From Eulemur rufifrons (taxonomy: Eukaryota > Chordata > Mammalia > Primates > Lemuridae): a stretch of DNA of 64,000 bases. Under the pieces are notes generated by a model that was not told the origin of the DNA, searched no databases, and saw nothing but the letters and a program-made list of their open reading frames with translations. The stretch covers positions 5,896,001-5,960,000 of the forward strand of contig NC_091006.1 in assembly GCF_041146395.1 (NCBI RefSeq), given 5' to 3'. This document shows positions 33,960 through 45,119 of this stretch, piece by piece (the stretch's first letter is position 1; each line of letters opens with the position of its first letter). The translations under genes were made by a program, and so were the position numbers.

Positions 33960-34470
33960 ACAAGTATTCAGACTTCATGACCCTCGCCATTTACTGGGGG
34001 AGATATCAAATAATCACTCAGCTACATGATTTAAGTGTGGCAATTAAACTATGAAGAAAAAGTGCAGACTGCCTTGAGGAAGAGTAACAGGCAGGCGGTG
34101 TGAGGTCTTACTCCAGGCTGGGCCCTGGGGGTGGGGTGGGGGTGGGGTGGGGGTGGGAGTGTCAAAAGAGGCTTTTCCAGAGAAGTGACCTAGAGCCTAG
34201 ACTTGAAGAATGAACAGGAAGGAACTCACCCAGGGGGGGCTGGAGGCTGGGGAGTTTTGGGGTGGGGAGAATAGCCTGTGCAAAGGCCCTGGGGTGGGAA
34301 GGAGGTGTGGGTGTGTTGGGGGAGCAGAGTGAGGGGAGGGAAATTTTGGTCAGCAGGGCTCGTCACAGTGGGCCCGGTGAGCTATGGGAAGAGATTTGGA
34401 CTTTCTTCCCACAGCCCCTGGGAGGCATGGAAGGGTTTTAAGGAAAGAAGTGCCACAGTTTTCTTTTTCT
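33960..34470 (-). mobile_element. L2 LINE, antisense
   Basis: 'ctgggggagatatcaaataatcactcag', 'gtgcagactgccttgaggaagagtaacag', 'gggggaggggtt'-like G-rich middle, 'gagaatagcctgtgcaaaggccctggggtggg', 'ggaggcatggaagggttttaaggaaagaagtg' are in L2 order. A G-rich expansion sits inside it. Confidence 0.75.
34127..34157 (+). repeat. (GGGGGTGGGGT)n minisatellite, G-quadruplex capable
   Basis: Alternating G5 and G4 runs separated by single T residues, about 2.7 units, inside the L2. Six or more G-runs of at least three make this one of the strongest quadruplex candidates in the window. Confidence 0.88.
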
Positions 34471-34479
34471 TTTGTTTTT

Positions 34480-35395
34480 TCCCTCCTGCACACACTTTCA
34501 AGGCTTGATGTCCTGATTCCCTTCCTCCCCCAGGACGGTTTGTCTCCGTTGCTACAAGCCAGAGTCAGGGTCAGAGACTCCAGCCCTCCCCTGCCATGCG
34601 GCACCTTTGTGCTATCATCTGGCCACTCAGCAGGGTTGAAAGGAGCGTTCTATAAAGGAGAAGGTGCCCTGGTTCTAGGCTCGTCAATCCCTAGGAAAGA
34701 GACAGCTTGCTGGAGCGGCCCACAAAACAGATCTCAACAGCTGCCTCTTCCTCGGAAAGGCTCCAGGCCTCCATGACTCACGAGCCCTTCCTCTCAGGGA
34801 AGGGACCCCAGCCGGCTCCCCACAAAGGTGGCCTCGTTTCCTCCCAGGCCCAGAGCAGCTGACAGCCCTCCCACCCCATTTCCCTATTTCTTTTCTGAGA
34901 TACCAACCAATGTGCTTCTCTCAGTTCCCTCTTCTGGGCCGGGCCAGGAGCGAGGCAGGGAGGGCTGAGGGGAGTTTCCACGTTACCTTTGTCTCCTGAG
35001 CACCACACAGGAAATGACTCCTTTTGGGGCCCACGTGAGTCTGCCGTCTCCCCTCCAGCCTGGGGATGGTGTCGGAGTTTCAGGATGTGGAGGGGCGCAG
35101 GTACCCTGAGTAGCTCCTCTGAGCCCACAGACTGACGTCTCCTCGGCGCAGGTGGCTTCTGCCAGGTGCTGGGTAAGTGGGGCCTTGCTGTCCCTCCTTC
35201 TGCTGAACCTAGGGCTGGGCCCACTCAGAGCAAGGTGGGCTCTGACCCTGCAGGGAGGGGGCTTGAGAGCGCTGTGTCCCAGGAAACCCACAGCCTTATA
35301 ACTGCTGCTCTTAGCAGCGCCACCGGGTGACTGAGAAGTTCTCACAGAGACCCTCGAACAGATGGACCCCGCGTCTAGGCCTGGTCCTTGCTGCT
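34480..35395. other. No feature recognised
   Basis: Unique-looking, GC-richer sequence. Frames of 120-148 codons on the minus strand (34,778-35,345) carry no domain and no splice support. Confidence 0.4.
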
Positions 35396-35397
35396 AG

Positions 35398-35582
35398 GTG
35401 TGTCATGGGCATTTACTCACTTAATCCTCCCAGAAACCTTATGAGGCAGGTACTATCCAGTTTTACACATGAGGAAACTGAGGCACAGAGAAGTCAGGTC
35501 ACTTGCTGCCTGAGCCGCACAGGTAGGAGTCGTGGAGTCAGGATTTGAACCTAGGCCTCGTCTGGCTGCATAATCACTGTGC
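35398..35582 (-). mobile_element. MIR SINE, antisense
   Basis: 'tcacttaatcctcccagaaaccttatgaggcaggtactatccagttttacacatgaggaaactgaggcacagagaagtcaggtcacttgc...caggatttgaacctaggcc' is a well-preserved antisense MIR. Confidence 0.9.
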
Positions 35583-35584
35583 TG

Positions 35585-35840
35585 TGCCTCCTGCTAACTC
35601 CCCTCCCCTCATACGCTCTCCCCCTTCTTATTCTCGCATCGTCCTGCTTATTTTCTTCGTAGCACTTACCACAGTCGCTTTGTCAACTTGTGCGTTGCCT
35701 GTCGCTGCCCTTTAACATGTGAGTTCTTGTTTGGTCAGGTGAATCATGTGTCTTACTTGTTGCTATATCCCGAGCTTCTAGAATAGTACCTGGCACAAAG
35801 GAACTGCTAAACACATATTTGTTGATGAATGAGTCGAAGT
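35585..35840 (+). mobile_element. L2 LINE 3' end, sense
   Basis: 'cgtcctgcttattttcttcgtagcacttaccacagtcgc', 'gtgagttcttgtttgg', 'cttctagaatagtacctggcacaaaggaactgctaaacacatatttgttgatgaatgag'. Confidence 0.85.
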
Positions 35841-36595
35841 TGCCAGTGACAGAGGTGTCTCACTGGGCAGGTTTTTTTATTTTTTCCTTCATCCTCTGTC
35901 CCTCCTTCCTTTAGCTTTATGGAATAGGCAATCCGAGTGAAATCACTGTCCAGAGTCTGGGGCCGTCCGTGGGTGGGGCCGCGATCGAACCCGGGGCAGG
36001 CCGACTTCAGAGTGCACGGTCCTCGGCCTCCCCTTGTCTCGCTTGGCCTTTCCCTGTATTCCGACGGAGTGAGGGACACGGCAGCCAGCGAGGTCTCCTT
36101 GCTGAGGTCCTCGGGCCATGTGCCATTTCAGAGATCCCAGCGGTAGCCCTGATCCGAAAGTCTGACCTTTGATTCGGGAACAGAGCAGCTGCAGGGGCGC
36201 CAAGCTGGGCTTTGAGGCTCTGTCTCTGATCCTCAGCTCCAGCCGGCTGGGGATCAACCGCCTGCCGTTATCAGGAGAAATGAACACTGGAAACTGGCTG
36301 TCACAAAGGATGAAGGAAACAAGTAACCCACTGCTGAGGGTTTCCGGAGCCCTTGTGTACGGAGATGCAACTGACTATCTCCGTGGCATCCTGTGTGTGC
36401 CCCCAGATGGGCAGGGGACGTGCAACTGGAAACCTGTGAACATTGTCCATACATTGGCATGAATTGGCCCTTCCTAGTCACACTTCTTTTTTTTCTTTTT
36501 CATCCTCCACTCTGAAGGAACTAGTCAGACTTCTGACGCCCTGTGTCCCTTTTGCAGAGAGTTTCTCTTGTTTGGCGATCAGAAAATGGCTGGCT
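35841..36595. other. Mixed sequence with locally raised CpG
   Basis: 35,930-36,130 holds many CG dinucleotides ('ggccgtccgtgggtggggccgcgatcgaacccgg') and may include an old MIR. The segment is too short and diluted to call a CpG island or promoter. No exon was recognised. Confidence 0.35.
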
Positions 36596-36597
36596 AG

Positions 36598-37110
36598 TTT
36601 GTGGGTCTCAGTTAGGATGCTTTTAGCTGCAAATAACAAAAACCTTGGCACCATCTGGCCAAACGGTGAAGACATTTAATGTGTTCTGGGAGCCCAGAGG
36701 TGGGTCAGCGTCAGCTGCCTAGGATCAGCAGCTCTGTGTGTCTGTCGGGGACTCACGTTCTCAGCTTTAGCTTCCTCCTGAGGCCTGCACAATTGCCTCT
36801 TGGTTCCAACATGGTGTCCAGTGACAATCTGGGCCACTTGTTTTCTTGTCCATAGGCATTAGGGGAGAGAAAGAGAGAGAGAAGCCACCTCTCCTTTGGG
36901 TTATAAATACTTCCCTTTAGTCTACAATTGGTCCAGCTTAGGTCCTGTGCCCCCAGCCCCACACCCTGATTGCCTTTGACCAATTGGGGTCCATCTTCCA
37001 GGAGCTGAGAAAGATGGAAGCGAGAATCGAGTAAACAAATGCCCATCCTTGGTGAGAAAAGGCCTCCAAACTCAGTCCCCAACTAAGGCTCACTAAGTTA
37101 ACATATTGTG
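36598..37110. mobile_element. Unnamed family R, copy 5
   Basis: 'ctcagttaggatgcttttagctgcaaataacaaaaaccttggcaccatctggccaaacgg...tcctcctgaggcctgcacaattgcctcttggttcc...attgcctttgaccaattgggg' follows the family's opening, middle and CCAATTGG-type end. Confidence 0.5.
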
Positions 37111-37990
37111 TCAGAGCCAACGGATTTTGTGGCATTTGAGATCAAACAAGTGTGGTTTTCTTTTGAAGAAGTCTACTGTGTCCAATTTCTGCCTCCTCCT
37201 CCCTCCACTCTCGCTTAACCCCACGAGAAGGGGGAGGGGTGTGCAAGTGGAGTCTGGCTGCCAAACACTACTCATCTGATGGTGGAAAAATGTGTGTCTC
37301 CTCCCTTGTCACTGGGTAGGTTTTTGTTATTTTTTCCATCTCCATCCTCTGTCCGCCCTTCCATTCCTCCCCTACTCTGAAGTGTTTGTGGTGTGTCTGT
37401 AGCTATGTACATATCCTTGTAAAATATATGTTGAGGTTTGAGTTAAGGGTCAGTTTCCAGAAATGGTTTGGGGCTCTGTATCTCATTCTTTCTGTTTCTT
37501 CCAGTTTTCACCAAATAGCACGTGTTTGAGATCTGGCCACGTTGTTCTGTGTGCATCCAGTGTGGCGTTGTGTCTGATGGCTGGACCGTCGCATGTAATG
37601 GGCATCTGCCATACCTCACACAGCTCGTCCCCAGCTCCATGCCACTGCACGCCGTGCTTCAGAGAGCATCCACCTACCTGCGTCCTTTTGAACGCAAGGG
37701 GTTTATGTCCAGTGATCACACCGTGGCAGGAGACAGGCATTCTGTCTTGCCCCAGGACAGGGGTGGCCAGGCTGTGCTCCCCAGAGCACAGGAGGGTCCG
37801 GCTTCCCCATTTGCCTCTAACCACTTGCTGTTATCCTGCTTCCTCATTTGCGCCAGTATCGTGGGTGTAGAGTGGGGTCTCCGGGGTTTTCATGCTCTCG
37901 TGGTCAGTCTGGCTGAGCGCCTCTTTGCACCCCGGTTAGCTTAATTCAGGCTCCCCCTTCCATGAGTGGCCCAGTCAGCACCGTCATGAA
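37111..37990. other. Mostly unassigned; possible L1M 3' UTR near 37,440-37,600
   Basis: 'tttcaccaaatagcacgtgtttgagatctggccacgttgttctgtgtgcatccag' resembles the old L1 3'-UTR 'ttgagattcatccatgttgttgcgtgtatcag'. Frames of 113-140 codons at 37,463-37,944 lack domains. Confidence 0.4.
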
Positions 37991-37994
37991 GGGC

Positions 37995-38218
37995 GATTCT
38001 GGAACCCATGGCCTCGGTTCCAGTCCTGACCCTGCCACTTAACCCAGCAAGTTAGTGAACTTCTCTGAGCCGCAGAGTTTCCTTAAATATACAGTGGAAA
38101 TGATAATAGTATCTATATCGTAAGGTATTTTGAGGATTTAATGAGATAATACATGTAAGGCATTTAAGACAATGCCTAACACATACATGATATGAAAGTA
38201 GTAACAATTATGATTACT
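37995..38218 (+). mobile_element. MIR SINE
   Basis: 'cctgaccctgccacttaacccagcaagttagtgaacttctctgagccgcagagtttcc...tattttgaggatttaatgagataatacatgtaaggcatttaagacaatgcc'. Confidence 0.87.
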
Positions 38219-38219
38219 A

Positions 38220-38600
38220 TGATCATCATTATCGGGTGCTATAAAGTTTCTAAAAATTCAAAAAAAATTTTATCTTCTCTTTTAATTCACATCAGAATAT
38301 CTGCCTGTAGAGGCATTTCTGGCTTCTCTTTGATTGTCAGAAAAACAAAATAGTCAAAGTTGTAAAAAGGCAGATCAGGCTTGGATATACTCCTTTTTCC
38401 CACATTTGGGTGGAGTGGTATATACTCATTTCCATGTATGTGGTTTTTAATTTTTAAAAGTATAGTGTGTGAATTTTTTTAAATTTAAACATTATAAGAG
38501 TATATAAAATAAAAATTGAAAATCTTGTTCCTTTTTTCCCTACACCCCAATCCTACTTTCCAGGGGTAAAATAACCATTATAAACAGTTTGCTGTGTCAA
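38220..38600. mobile_element. AT-rich, probable old L1 3' UTR
   Basis: 'tttttttaaatttaaacattataagagtatataaaataaaaattgaaaatcttgttcc' resembles the L1M text also at 21,270. Confidence 0.35.
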
Positions 38601-38607
38601 CTAGGTT

Positions 38608-38845
38608 GTTAGGAGACTCTGGAGCTAGACAGTCCCAGCACTCAACTGGCTTTGTTACCTCGGGCAAATGATTTTGTCACTCCATGCCTCAGTTTCCTCA
38701 TCTGTAAAATGGAGACAGTAGCTCTACCGTATAGGGTTTATGAACATATATAACATATGATATATGGAAAGTGTTTAGAACAGTGCGTGGCGCATGGTAA
38801 GTGCTGTATTCATGTCCATGGATATTATTATTACTACGTACCAGA
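38608..38845 (+). mobile_element. MIR SINE, nearly complete
   Basis: 'ggagctagacagtcccagcactcaactggctttgttacctcgggcaaatgattttgtcactccatgcctcagtttcctcatctgtaaaatggagacag...gtgcgtggcgcatggtaagtgctgtattcatg'. Confidence 0.92.
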
Positions 38846-38859
38846 CTTCCCCCCTCTGG

Positions 38860-39545
38860 ATATTACATACTTTTTTTTTTTTTAATGTGATGTGGTACAT
38901 ACTTTTTCCCCACAGCTAGCATTTGTCACTTATCCATGTGTCGTGGGCATTGCCTCACATTAGCACACTGGATATGTCCTCTTTTTAATGGCTGCCCAGG
39001 TTCTATTGTATCAAAACTTATTTAACCAGTTCTTTGATGAGGGACTCTCGAGTAGTCTTCTTTTCTTCCATCTCAGTTAGTGCTGCAGGGGGGAACCTCG
39101 TCCAGGCAGCTCTGGGTTCTTGGGCCAGTGCTTCTCCCGGTGTCGGAATCACTGGGTCCATGACTGTGCATGGTTTTAATTTAATGAACTGACAAATTGC
39201 CCTCAAAGAAGGTTCTGCCACGGGAATCTCGGATCCCCTCACCCATAGAATAGGGACTTGTTTTCTTTTACTTGTTGGTTTTGATTTGTGTTAATAATGG
39301 AGAATTTCAAACATTTACAGCCGTAGAAGGAGCATGCATTGCCTGCGTGTATAGACTTGTCGCCAGATTCCACAGTTATCAACACACGGCCAATCTTGTT
39401 TCATCCATTCCCTTGCCTTTGGATCATTTTGAAGCAGATCTCAAACATCATATCATTTTGTTTGGGGACTTTAAACTCCACGTCCACAATGTGCCTGTAC
39501 GTTATGGAAAAGAGAAAATTTCCATAAAATAATCCTGCGGTGCAC
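38860..39545 (-). mobile_element. Old L1 3' UTR segments
   Basis: 38,900-39,240: 'gctgcccaggttctattgtatcaaaacttatttaaccagttc...gcatggttttaatttaatgaactgacaaattgccctc'. 39,285-39,540: 'taataatggagaatttcaaacatttacagccgtagaaggag...ccacagttatcaacacacggccaatcttgtttcatccattcccttg...gaagcagatctcaaacatcatatcatttt'. Both are old L1 3'-end text. Subfamily not assigned. Confidence 0.6.
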
Positions 39546-39693
39546 TTTCCAAGGTGTGTCTTGGTACCTCAATTCTCAGGTGCCCCTAAAACACAGACGA
39601 GGCAGCTGTATCTGTCAGGGAAACAGAATCGACTCTGATATTTTAGGCAGAGGGAATTCGGTACAGAGAATTTGGTTAAATAAGTGGTGGAGG

Positions 39694-40024
39694 GGGCTGG
39701 GTGCCGTGGCTCATGCCTGTAATCCTAGCACTCTGGGAGGCCGAGGCAGGAGGATCGCTCGAGGTGAGGAGTTCGAGACCAGCCTGAGCAAGAGCGAGAC
39801 CCCGTCTCTACTAAAAATAGAAAGAAATTATCTGGACAGCTAAAAATATGTAGAAAAAATTAGCCGGGCATGGTGGCACGTGCCTGTAGTCCCAGCTACC
39901 GGGGAGGCTGAGGAAGGAGGATCGCTTGAGCCCAGGAGTTTGAAGTTGCTGTGAGCTAGGCTGACGCCACGGCACTCTAGCCTGGGCAATAGAGTGAGAC
40001 TCTGTCTCAAAATAAATAAATAAA
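39694..40024 (+). mobile_element. Dimeric Alu, strepsirrhine type, full length
   Basis: Long-linker Alu ('agaaagaaattatctggac', 'agctaaaaatatgtag') with the 'gctaggctgacgccacggcactc' right arm and a (TAAA)n tail. A 17-bp duplication with one mismatch, taaataagtggtg(g/c)agg, lies at 39,677-39,693 and 40,025-40,041. Confidence 0.95.
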
Positions 40025-40044
40025 TAAATAAGTGGTGCAGGAAC

Positions 40045-40825
40045 AGAGACACCAAAAAGGAGTAGAGAGGCAATCCCTAGATGGGGCTGAAGGGACACAT
40101 GGAGGAGGTTTCCTTAGCAGAGCCCAGGACATCTTCTGCCCGAGATGGAGGGACGGCCACCCCAGCTCTCACCACCTCCACCTTCTAGGCTTCTGCCACT
40201 GTGCCCTGTTGGCTGAACTTAACCGGGAATCCTGGGAAATGTAGTTCCCCATGTTTCAGAGCAGGGTGGGAGGAAGGCAGGCCCTTCAGAGAGGGAACTT
40301 GATCCCTGTTTTATAGATGAGAAAACCAGAGGGTTTAAATGACCTGTCAGGGTCACATTGTGTAGTAATAAGCACCATCCTTGACACTGTGGTCCCTTGG
40401 TTGCCAGGGTAACCCGAGGTAGCTCTCTGGGCATTGCCTGCCAACTGCTGGTCACTGTGCCTGGGACAGACCTCCGTGGTTACGAGTTCTTCCTTTTCCA
40501 AAGGAGCCCACTCCAAGCTTCCCCTTGCCACACTCAGAGCAGACACTGCCTTTTGTTCCTGGTTGTGGGACAGAGCTGTTCCCTGACCTAAAAGCCCTCC
40601 TGAGGACGCTGTGTGCCAGCAGGCAGAGCCAGTCTGCTTGACTGGAGAGTCCTGGGTCATGGAGTATTCTCAGGATGCCCCTGTATGAGGTACCAGTGTC
40701 CTGGACCACAGGAGAGGCCAGAGGAACGTCACACCGCCGAGCAGCACAAGCTGGCATTTGGTGGGCAGCCACACACTCAGCTGGGCACTGGGCAGACGGG
40801 GGTGGGAGCTGTGCTGTGCTCCCTC
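40045..40825. other. Mostly unassigned; weak MIR words
   Basis: 'ttatagatgagaaaaccagagggtttaaatgacctgtcagggtcacattgtg' at 40,310 is a decayed antisense MIR. The rest holds overlapping frames of 64-124 codons without domains. Confidence 0.4.
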
Positions 40826-40827
40826 CT

Positions 40828-41200
40828 GGAGCTGATGTTTAATTCTCATAATAATCCTGTGAGGCAGGTACTGCTGTTAGCCCCAGAGAGTTAAGTAACT
40901 TGCCTAAGGCCACAAGCCTAGGGAATGGCGCCCCATGTAATCCATATGATAGTGATGGTAGTAGTAGGAGTAGCAGCTGACACTCATGGGGCTTACCTGT
41001 CCCAGGCCCTGCCCTCAGAGTTTTGCATATTAACTCATTGAGTCTTCACAACAGCCCTATGAAGGAGGTACTTTTATTACTTCCATTTTGCAAATGAGGT
41101 AATTGAGGCACAGAGATTAAGGGACTTGTCCGGGGTCACACGGAAGCCTGAGTTTAGAGTCCATGCTCTTAGCTGCTGCCATACGGAGTCCAAGACAAGA
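40828..41200 (-). mobile_element. Two antisense MIRs
   Basis: 40,835-40,920 'ttaattctcataataatcctgtgaggcaggtactgctgttagccc...agttaagtaacttgcctaaggccacaagcctag'. 40,940-41,200 'tgcatattaactcattgagtcttcacaacagccctatgaaggaggtacttttattacttccattttgcaaatgaggtaattgaggcacagagattaagg'. Confidence 0.88.
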
Positions 41201-41494
41201 ATGAGCATTTGCTTGCATGACGCTTTATGCTCTTTTTAAGATTTTATCTCATTAGAGATTCATTAAAGCAGAGCTAGACAATGGTCACCATTTGAGAGGC
41301 AAGGAACCAGTAAGAGGCCGATGGTGACAGCAGCCAGCGAGCATCCCCGGCATGCCCCAGGCCCTCCCCTAAGCAGTCCACATGGGTAATTATCAGAGTT
41401 TCTTCTGTAATCTAGTGCTGAGAGACAGCAGTGGACAGGCCATTCTGATTGCTCGTTGACTGTGCCATACCGATTTCTAAATGTTTTCTGCCAC

Positions 41495-41795
41495 AATGTC
41501 AAATGTAAGTAACAGAAAACTCACGGTAGCTTATTTAGCTAGAAGCCAAAAGAAAGGGCAGTTTCAGGATTGGTTCAGGGTTTCACATGTCAGGGCCCCA
41601 AATCTGTGTTTGTAAGATCATCTTGGCCTTTTCCTCATGGTTGCAGGACGGCTGCTGTGGCTCCAAGTATCACATCCTCTCTTAGCCACAAGATGGGAAG
41701 CAGGGCCAGCCAGGGCCATTATACCTCTCTTTTGTCAGGAAGCTTCCCAGAAGCTTTCTCCAGCTTCTAGCAGACTGATTTATCAGCTGGAAAAG
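41495..41795. mobile_element. Unnamed family R, copy 6
   Basis: 'gtaagtaacagaaaactcacggtagcttatttagctagaagcc...aggattggttcagggtttcacatgtcagggcc...ggccttttcctcatggttgcaggacggctgctgtggctccaagtatcacatcctctcttagccacaag'. Order matches copies 1, 4 and 5. Confidence 0.6.
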
Positions 41796-41929
41796 TGAGT
41801 GGCTTTTTCACCCTCAGAATGGGCAGGGGAGCAAAGGAGAAGGCAGTTGAAAGCTGTGGGGAGGCCAGTGAGAGTGTTTGCTCTGGCGCAGGACATGTCG
41901 TGGGTGTTGGTACCTTTATTCATTTAACA

Positions 41930-42185
41930 AGTCAGGATGAGCCCAGAAGTCAGAGCATGGACTCTGAAGTCAGCCTTCAGGATTTGAACCCAGCTTCGCC
42001 ACCTACCAGCCTTATGAAAATGCGACCTTACACAAGTTACTTCGTTCAGTGCCTCAGTTTCTCATGCATAAAATGGAATGATATTCCACTAGCACCTCTC
42101 TCAGAGGGCTGGGCAGATCCAGTGAGTTCGTGTATATAAAGCACTTAGAGCAGTGCCTGCCCCATAGGGTGCCCCATAGAAATGT
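41930..42185 (+). mobile_element. MIR SINE
   Basis: 'gtcagagcatggactctgaagtcagccttcaggatttgaacccagcttcgccacctaccagcc...acacaagttacttcgttcagtgcctcagtttctcatgcataaaatgg...cacttagagcagtgcctgcccc'. Confidence 0.9.
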
Positions 42186-42204
42186 TAGCCAGTGTGATTC
42201 ACTC

Positions 42205-43060
42205 TTGAATTCATTCTTCCATTCATCAGATGTATTTGAGTATCTCTTCAGTGTGCCAGGAGCTCTCTGGGAGGCAGCAGGTAGGCGTGGTGCCGGCCCA
42301 CAGGCCTGGGTCTTGTGGGGGCAGGGCTGGCTAATGCATCTACACGAAGCAGCCACCAGGAATGCCAGGCAGGAAGCCTTTGCAGACACCCCATCAGGGA
42401 CCGGCACTAGGCAGAAGATGGGGGAAAGTCCAGAGGGTGGTCCAGATGGGGAGGGCCACAGGGCTTCCCAGAGGGAAGACATCACCCAGGAGGGGGTTTG
42501 GGCCAAGGAAGAGGCAGAGTAGCAAAGAGCTCAGCAGTAGCTGCTGACGGAACACAAGGCAGGGAGGCCGCGGCAGCTGCAGAGCAGTTGCAAGTCCTGG
42601 GAGGTGATCGCCATGTGAGTTATAGCTAATTTGTGTTGAGAAACCATCTTTGAATCCAAGTTTAAAAAGCAAAAGTAGCCTAGAGTTGGTGAAGCCTTCG
42701 GGTCATGAGGAGAGGTCTTTGGAAGAGGCAACGCACAGGCTCAGTGTGGTGATAACAGAACCACGCACGCTGGGCGCTGGGCTTTACTGTCATTCCTCGT
42801 TGCATCCTGCAGCGTGCTGCGAAGCCACCCTTGTCATTCCCATTCTCCAGAGCAGTTGCAGGACCTACCCGTGCGTGCAGTCATTGCTCATTCAGCAGGT
42901 GTGTGTTGAGCACCTGCCATGAGTCCTAGGTGATGGTGAGTGGACAGTGAGGTGTCCACATTCTGTGATACTCATCTTTCTAGTAGGAATGGGCAAGTGA
43001 AGGACTAGATAGAGAAGCAAACTGAAACCAAGGTTTCTCCAAAGCCAGTGCGTGCAACTA
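42205..43060 (-). mobile_element. L2 and MIR fragments, antisense
   Basis: L2 3' start at 42,205 ('ttcattcttccattcatcagatgtatttgagtatctcttcagtgtgccaggagc'). MIR at 42,770-42,870 ('ctggctttactgtcattcctcgttgc...ttgtcattcccattctccagag'). L2 3' start again at 42,880 ('cattgctcattcagcaggtgtgtgttgagcacctgccatgagtcc'). The unlisted middle part 42,510-42,760 is unassigned. Confidence 0.6.
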
Positions 43061-43074
43061 ACATTCAAGGTGCT

Positions 43075-43205
43075 AGTGTGAGGTGGTTAGGAATACAGGC
43101 TACATTCCCGTCTGTCTCTTCCTGGCTCTGTGTGACCTTGGCCTAGTGACCTCCCCTGCTGGGCTTCATGTTCCTTATCTGTGAAATGAGGATCTGGGCA
43201 GGACC
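43075..43205 (+). mobile_element. MIR 5' half
   Basis: 'gtgaggtggttaggaatacaggctacattcccgtctgtctcttcctggctctgtgtgaccttggcctagtgacctcccctgctgggcttcatgttccttatctgtgaaatgagg'. Confidence 0.85.
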
Positions 43206-43214
43206 TCCATCAGC

Positions 43215-43570
43215 CAAGATTGCACTTTGCATGTAGCAGAAAACCAGTAAGCAGTGGCTTCAGTAGGGCAGCAGCTGGTCTCTTGCTCACAGGAAGGAAA
43301 GGGGGTGTAGGCAGACCGGGGCAGGGCCCCACCTTGCCATCCTCAGTGTGGCTCTTTCGGCCACCCCAAGATGCCCTCTACACCTCCTCATACGGCATTC
43401 ACATCCCAGGAACAGGAGAAGGGTGGAGAAGGTGTGCTAGCTGTAGCTACTCCTGTTTGTAGGAAAGCAATAAAAGGCCCCTTCCCCGACCCCCAGCAGA
43501 CGGCCACTTACCTCTCATCGGCCAGAAATGGACACATAGTTGGCTGCCAGGGATTCCAGGAGAGCAAGCC
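43215..43570. mobile_element. Unnamed family R, copy 7 (probable)
   Basis: 'ttgcatgtagcagaaaaccagtaagcagtggcttcagtagggcagcagctggtctcttgctcacagg' has the family's opening (gtaacagaaaacccaactca...ttaa). The later part is divergent. Confidence 0.45.
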
Positions 43571-44400
43571 TTTGGGGATCCTGCTGCCCCCACAAGTTTG
43601 GGCTTCTCTCAAGAAGAAGAGGAGAGTGAGCTTGGACTTGACAACCTGCAGTGGAGTCCAGGGTGCCTGCCCTGAAGCAGCCCGCAGTGGAGGTGCAGTA
43701 TTCTCACGCTGTGGGCCCGAGTTCTGGTTCTTGGTGTCAAAAGAACGCCACCGCTTTGTGCCCAACTTCCTTTTCTGCCCATTGGGAGTGACGCTGCCTG
43801 CCCTGTGGTCTCTTGAGGACTGGTCTGTGAAAACCTAGATGGGAAGGACTTAGAAATACATCCCACCCCATAGGAAGGCTGAGGCTGGCTTTTGTTTGGA
43901 AAATTGTCCAGTTTCCTTAAAGTGGAACCCAGCCTTACTAGCCGACTGTCAGAGCCGAAACACGCTGCCCTGAACCGGCTCAATTATTCGTCTCTCTCCC
44001 CCTCTGGTCTGAACAACGTGAGGGCTGCATCTCTGTGGCCAGCATCTGGCCCTGCGCCCAGTACCACCACGTACTCAGCTAGGGATTGAATGCCGGGCGC
44101 TCCTGTCACTGTGAGGCACAGTCAAATCTGCCTCAGTCTGTCCCTTTCTCTGCAGTAGCAGCACCCCAGTTCTGGGCTGGGCTGCTCTTGTCCCCCATGT
44201 GGATGGCAACCCCAGCCTCCTAGGGGGGCTCCCTGCCCTCATGCATTATCTCCATGGCAGCCAGTCAGGCCACTGCCCCACCTCCCTGAACCTGCCAGCT
44301 CTTCAAAGGTTTTGTCCCCTGTGTGTGCTGCCATGGAAATCACCTTCAGATTAGATTCCTAAACCCTTTGGATCTTTGTACTTGCTGTCCATCTGTCCCT
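43571..44400. other. No feature recognised
   Basis: Mixed sequence, with no supported exon or repeat. Confidence 0.4.
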
Positions 44401-44404
44401 CCCC

Positions 44405-44705
44405 CGTCCCGCCACCCGCCACCAACACCCCTTCCCTTGGCCATCCTCTCATCTTTCAAGGCTTAAACAACACAGCTTCCATGGAGCCTTCCATGACCAC
44501 CCTATGGCCTGTTCTTTCCTTTATCAGTTTATCCTTTCCTTACCTTGCTATACTGACATGTGTGCTTGGTTAGTACATTTAACTAATTGTCTCCCCTCTA
44601 GTCAAAGGGCAGAGAAGGGGCTGCCTGTTCACTGCCTTACTATTTATTACATAGTAAGATCTCAGGAAATATTTTTCTAGTGAATAGAAGTAAATTAAAT
44701 GAATG
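44405..44705 (+). mobile_element. L2 LINE 3' end, sense
   Basis: 'ctttcaaggcttaaacaacacagcttccatggagccttccatgaccaccctatggcc...tcccctctagtcaaagggcagagaaggggctgcctgttcactgccttactatttattacatagtaagatctcaggaaatatttttctagtgaatag'. Confidence 0.8.
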
Positions 44706-44734
44706 AAAACTTGTTTGGGTTTTTTTTCCCTCCT

Positions 44735-45115
44735 GATTTTGAAACATATTCATGCAAGTAATTTGAAAAAATATAGGAAGATATAAAGAACAAATTTTCA
44801 AAAATCATTGGTAGTCCCAGCACTAAATGTAGAGAATTTCTTTGCAGTCTTTTTTCTGTGAATACATCCTATAAATATTTACTGTCATGAGGATATGCAG
44901 TAATTTATTTAATTTTGTTCCTGGTGGTGTTGGTCATTGAGGTTGGTTCTTTTCTTTTGGCCTTATAACCAATGCCATGAACTTTTTTCTTCACCTCTAA
45001 TTATTTCTTTGGAATTAATTCCCAGAAGTAGCATTACTGGTTCAGAGGGTGAGAACATTTTTTAAAGCTATTGCCAAATTGCCTCTAGAAAGCTTCCACC
45101 AACTGTGAACATTTT
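44735..45115 (-). mobile_element. Old L1 3' UTR, antisense
   Basis: 'attcatgcaagtaatttgaaaaaatataggaagatataaagaac...tggtcattgaggttggttcttttcttttggccttataaccaatgccatgaac...attcccagaagtagcattactggttcagagggtgagaac...agctattgccaaattgcctctagaaag'. Confidence 0.7.
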
Positions 45116-45119
45116 TTAA

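Noticed and set aside
35930..36130. CpG-rich patch as a possible promoter or CpG island
   Set aside because: Too short and diluted by flanks, with no TATA, INR or exon nearby. Not supportable.
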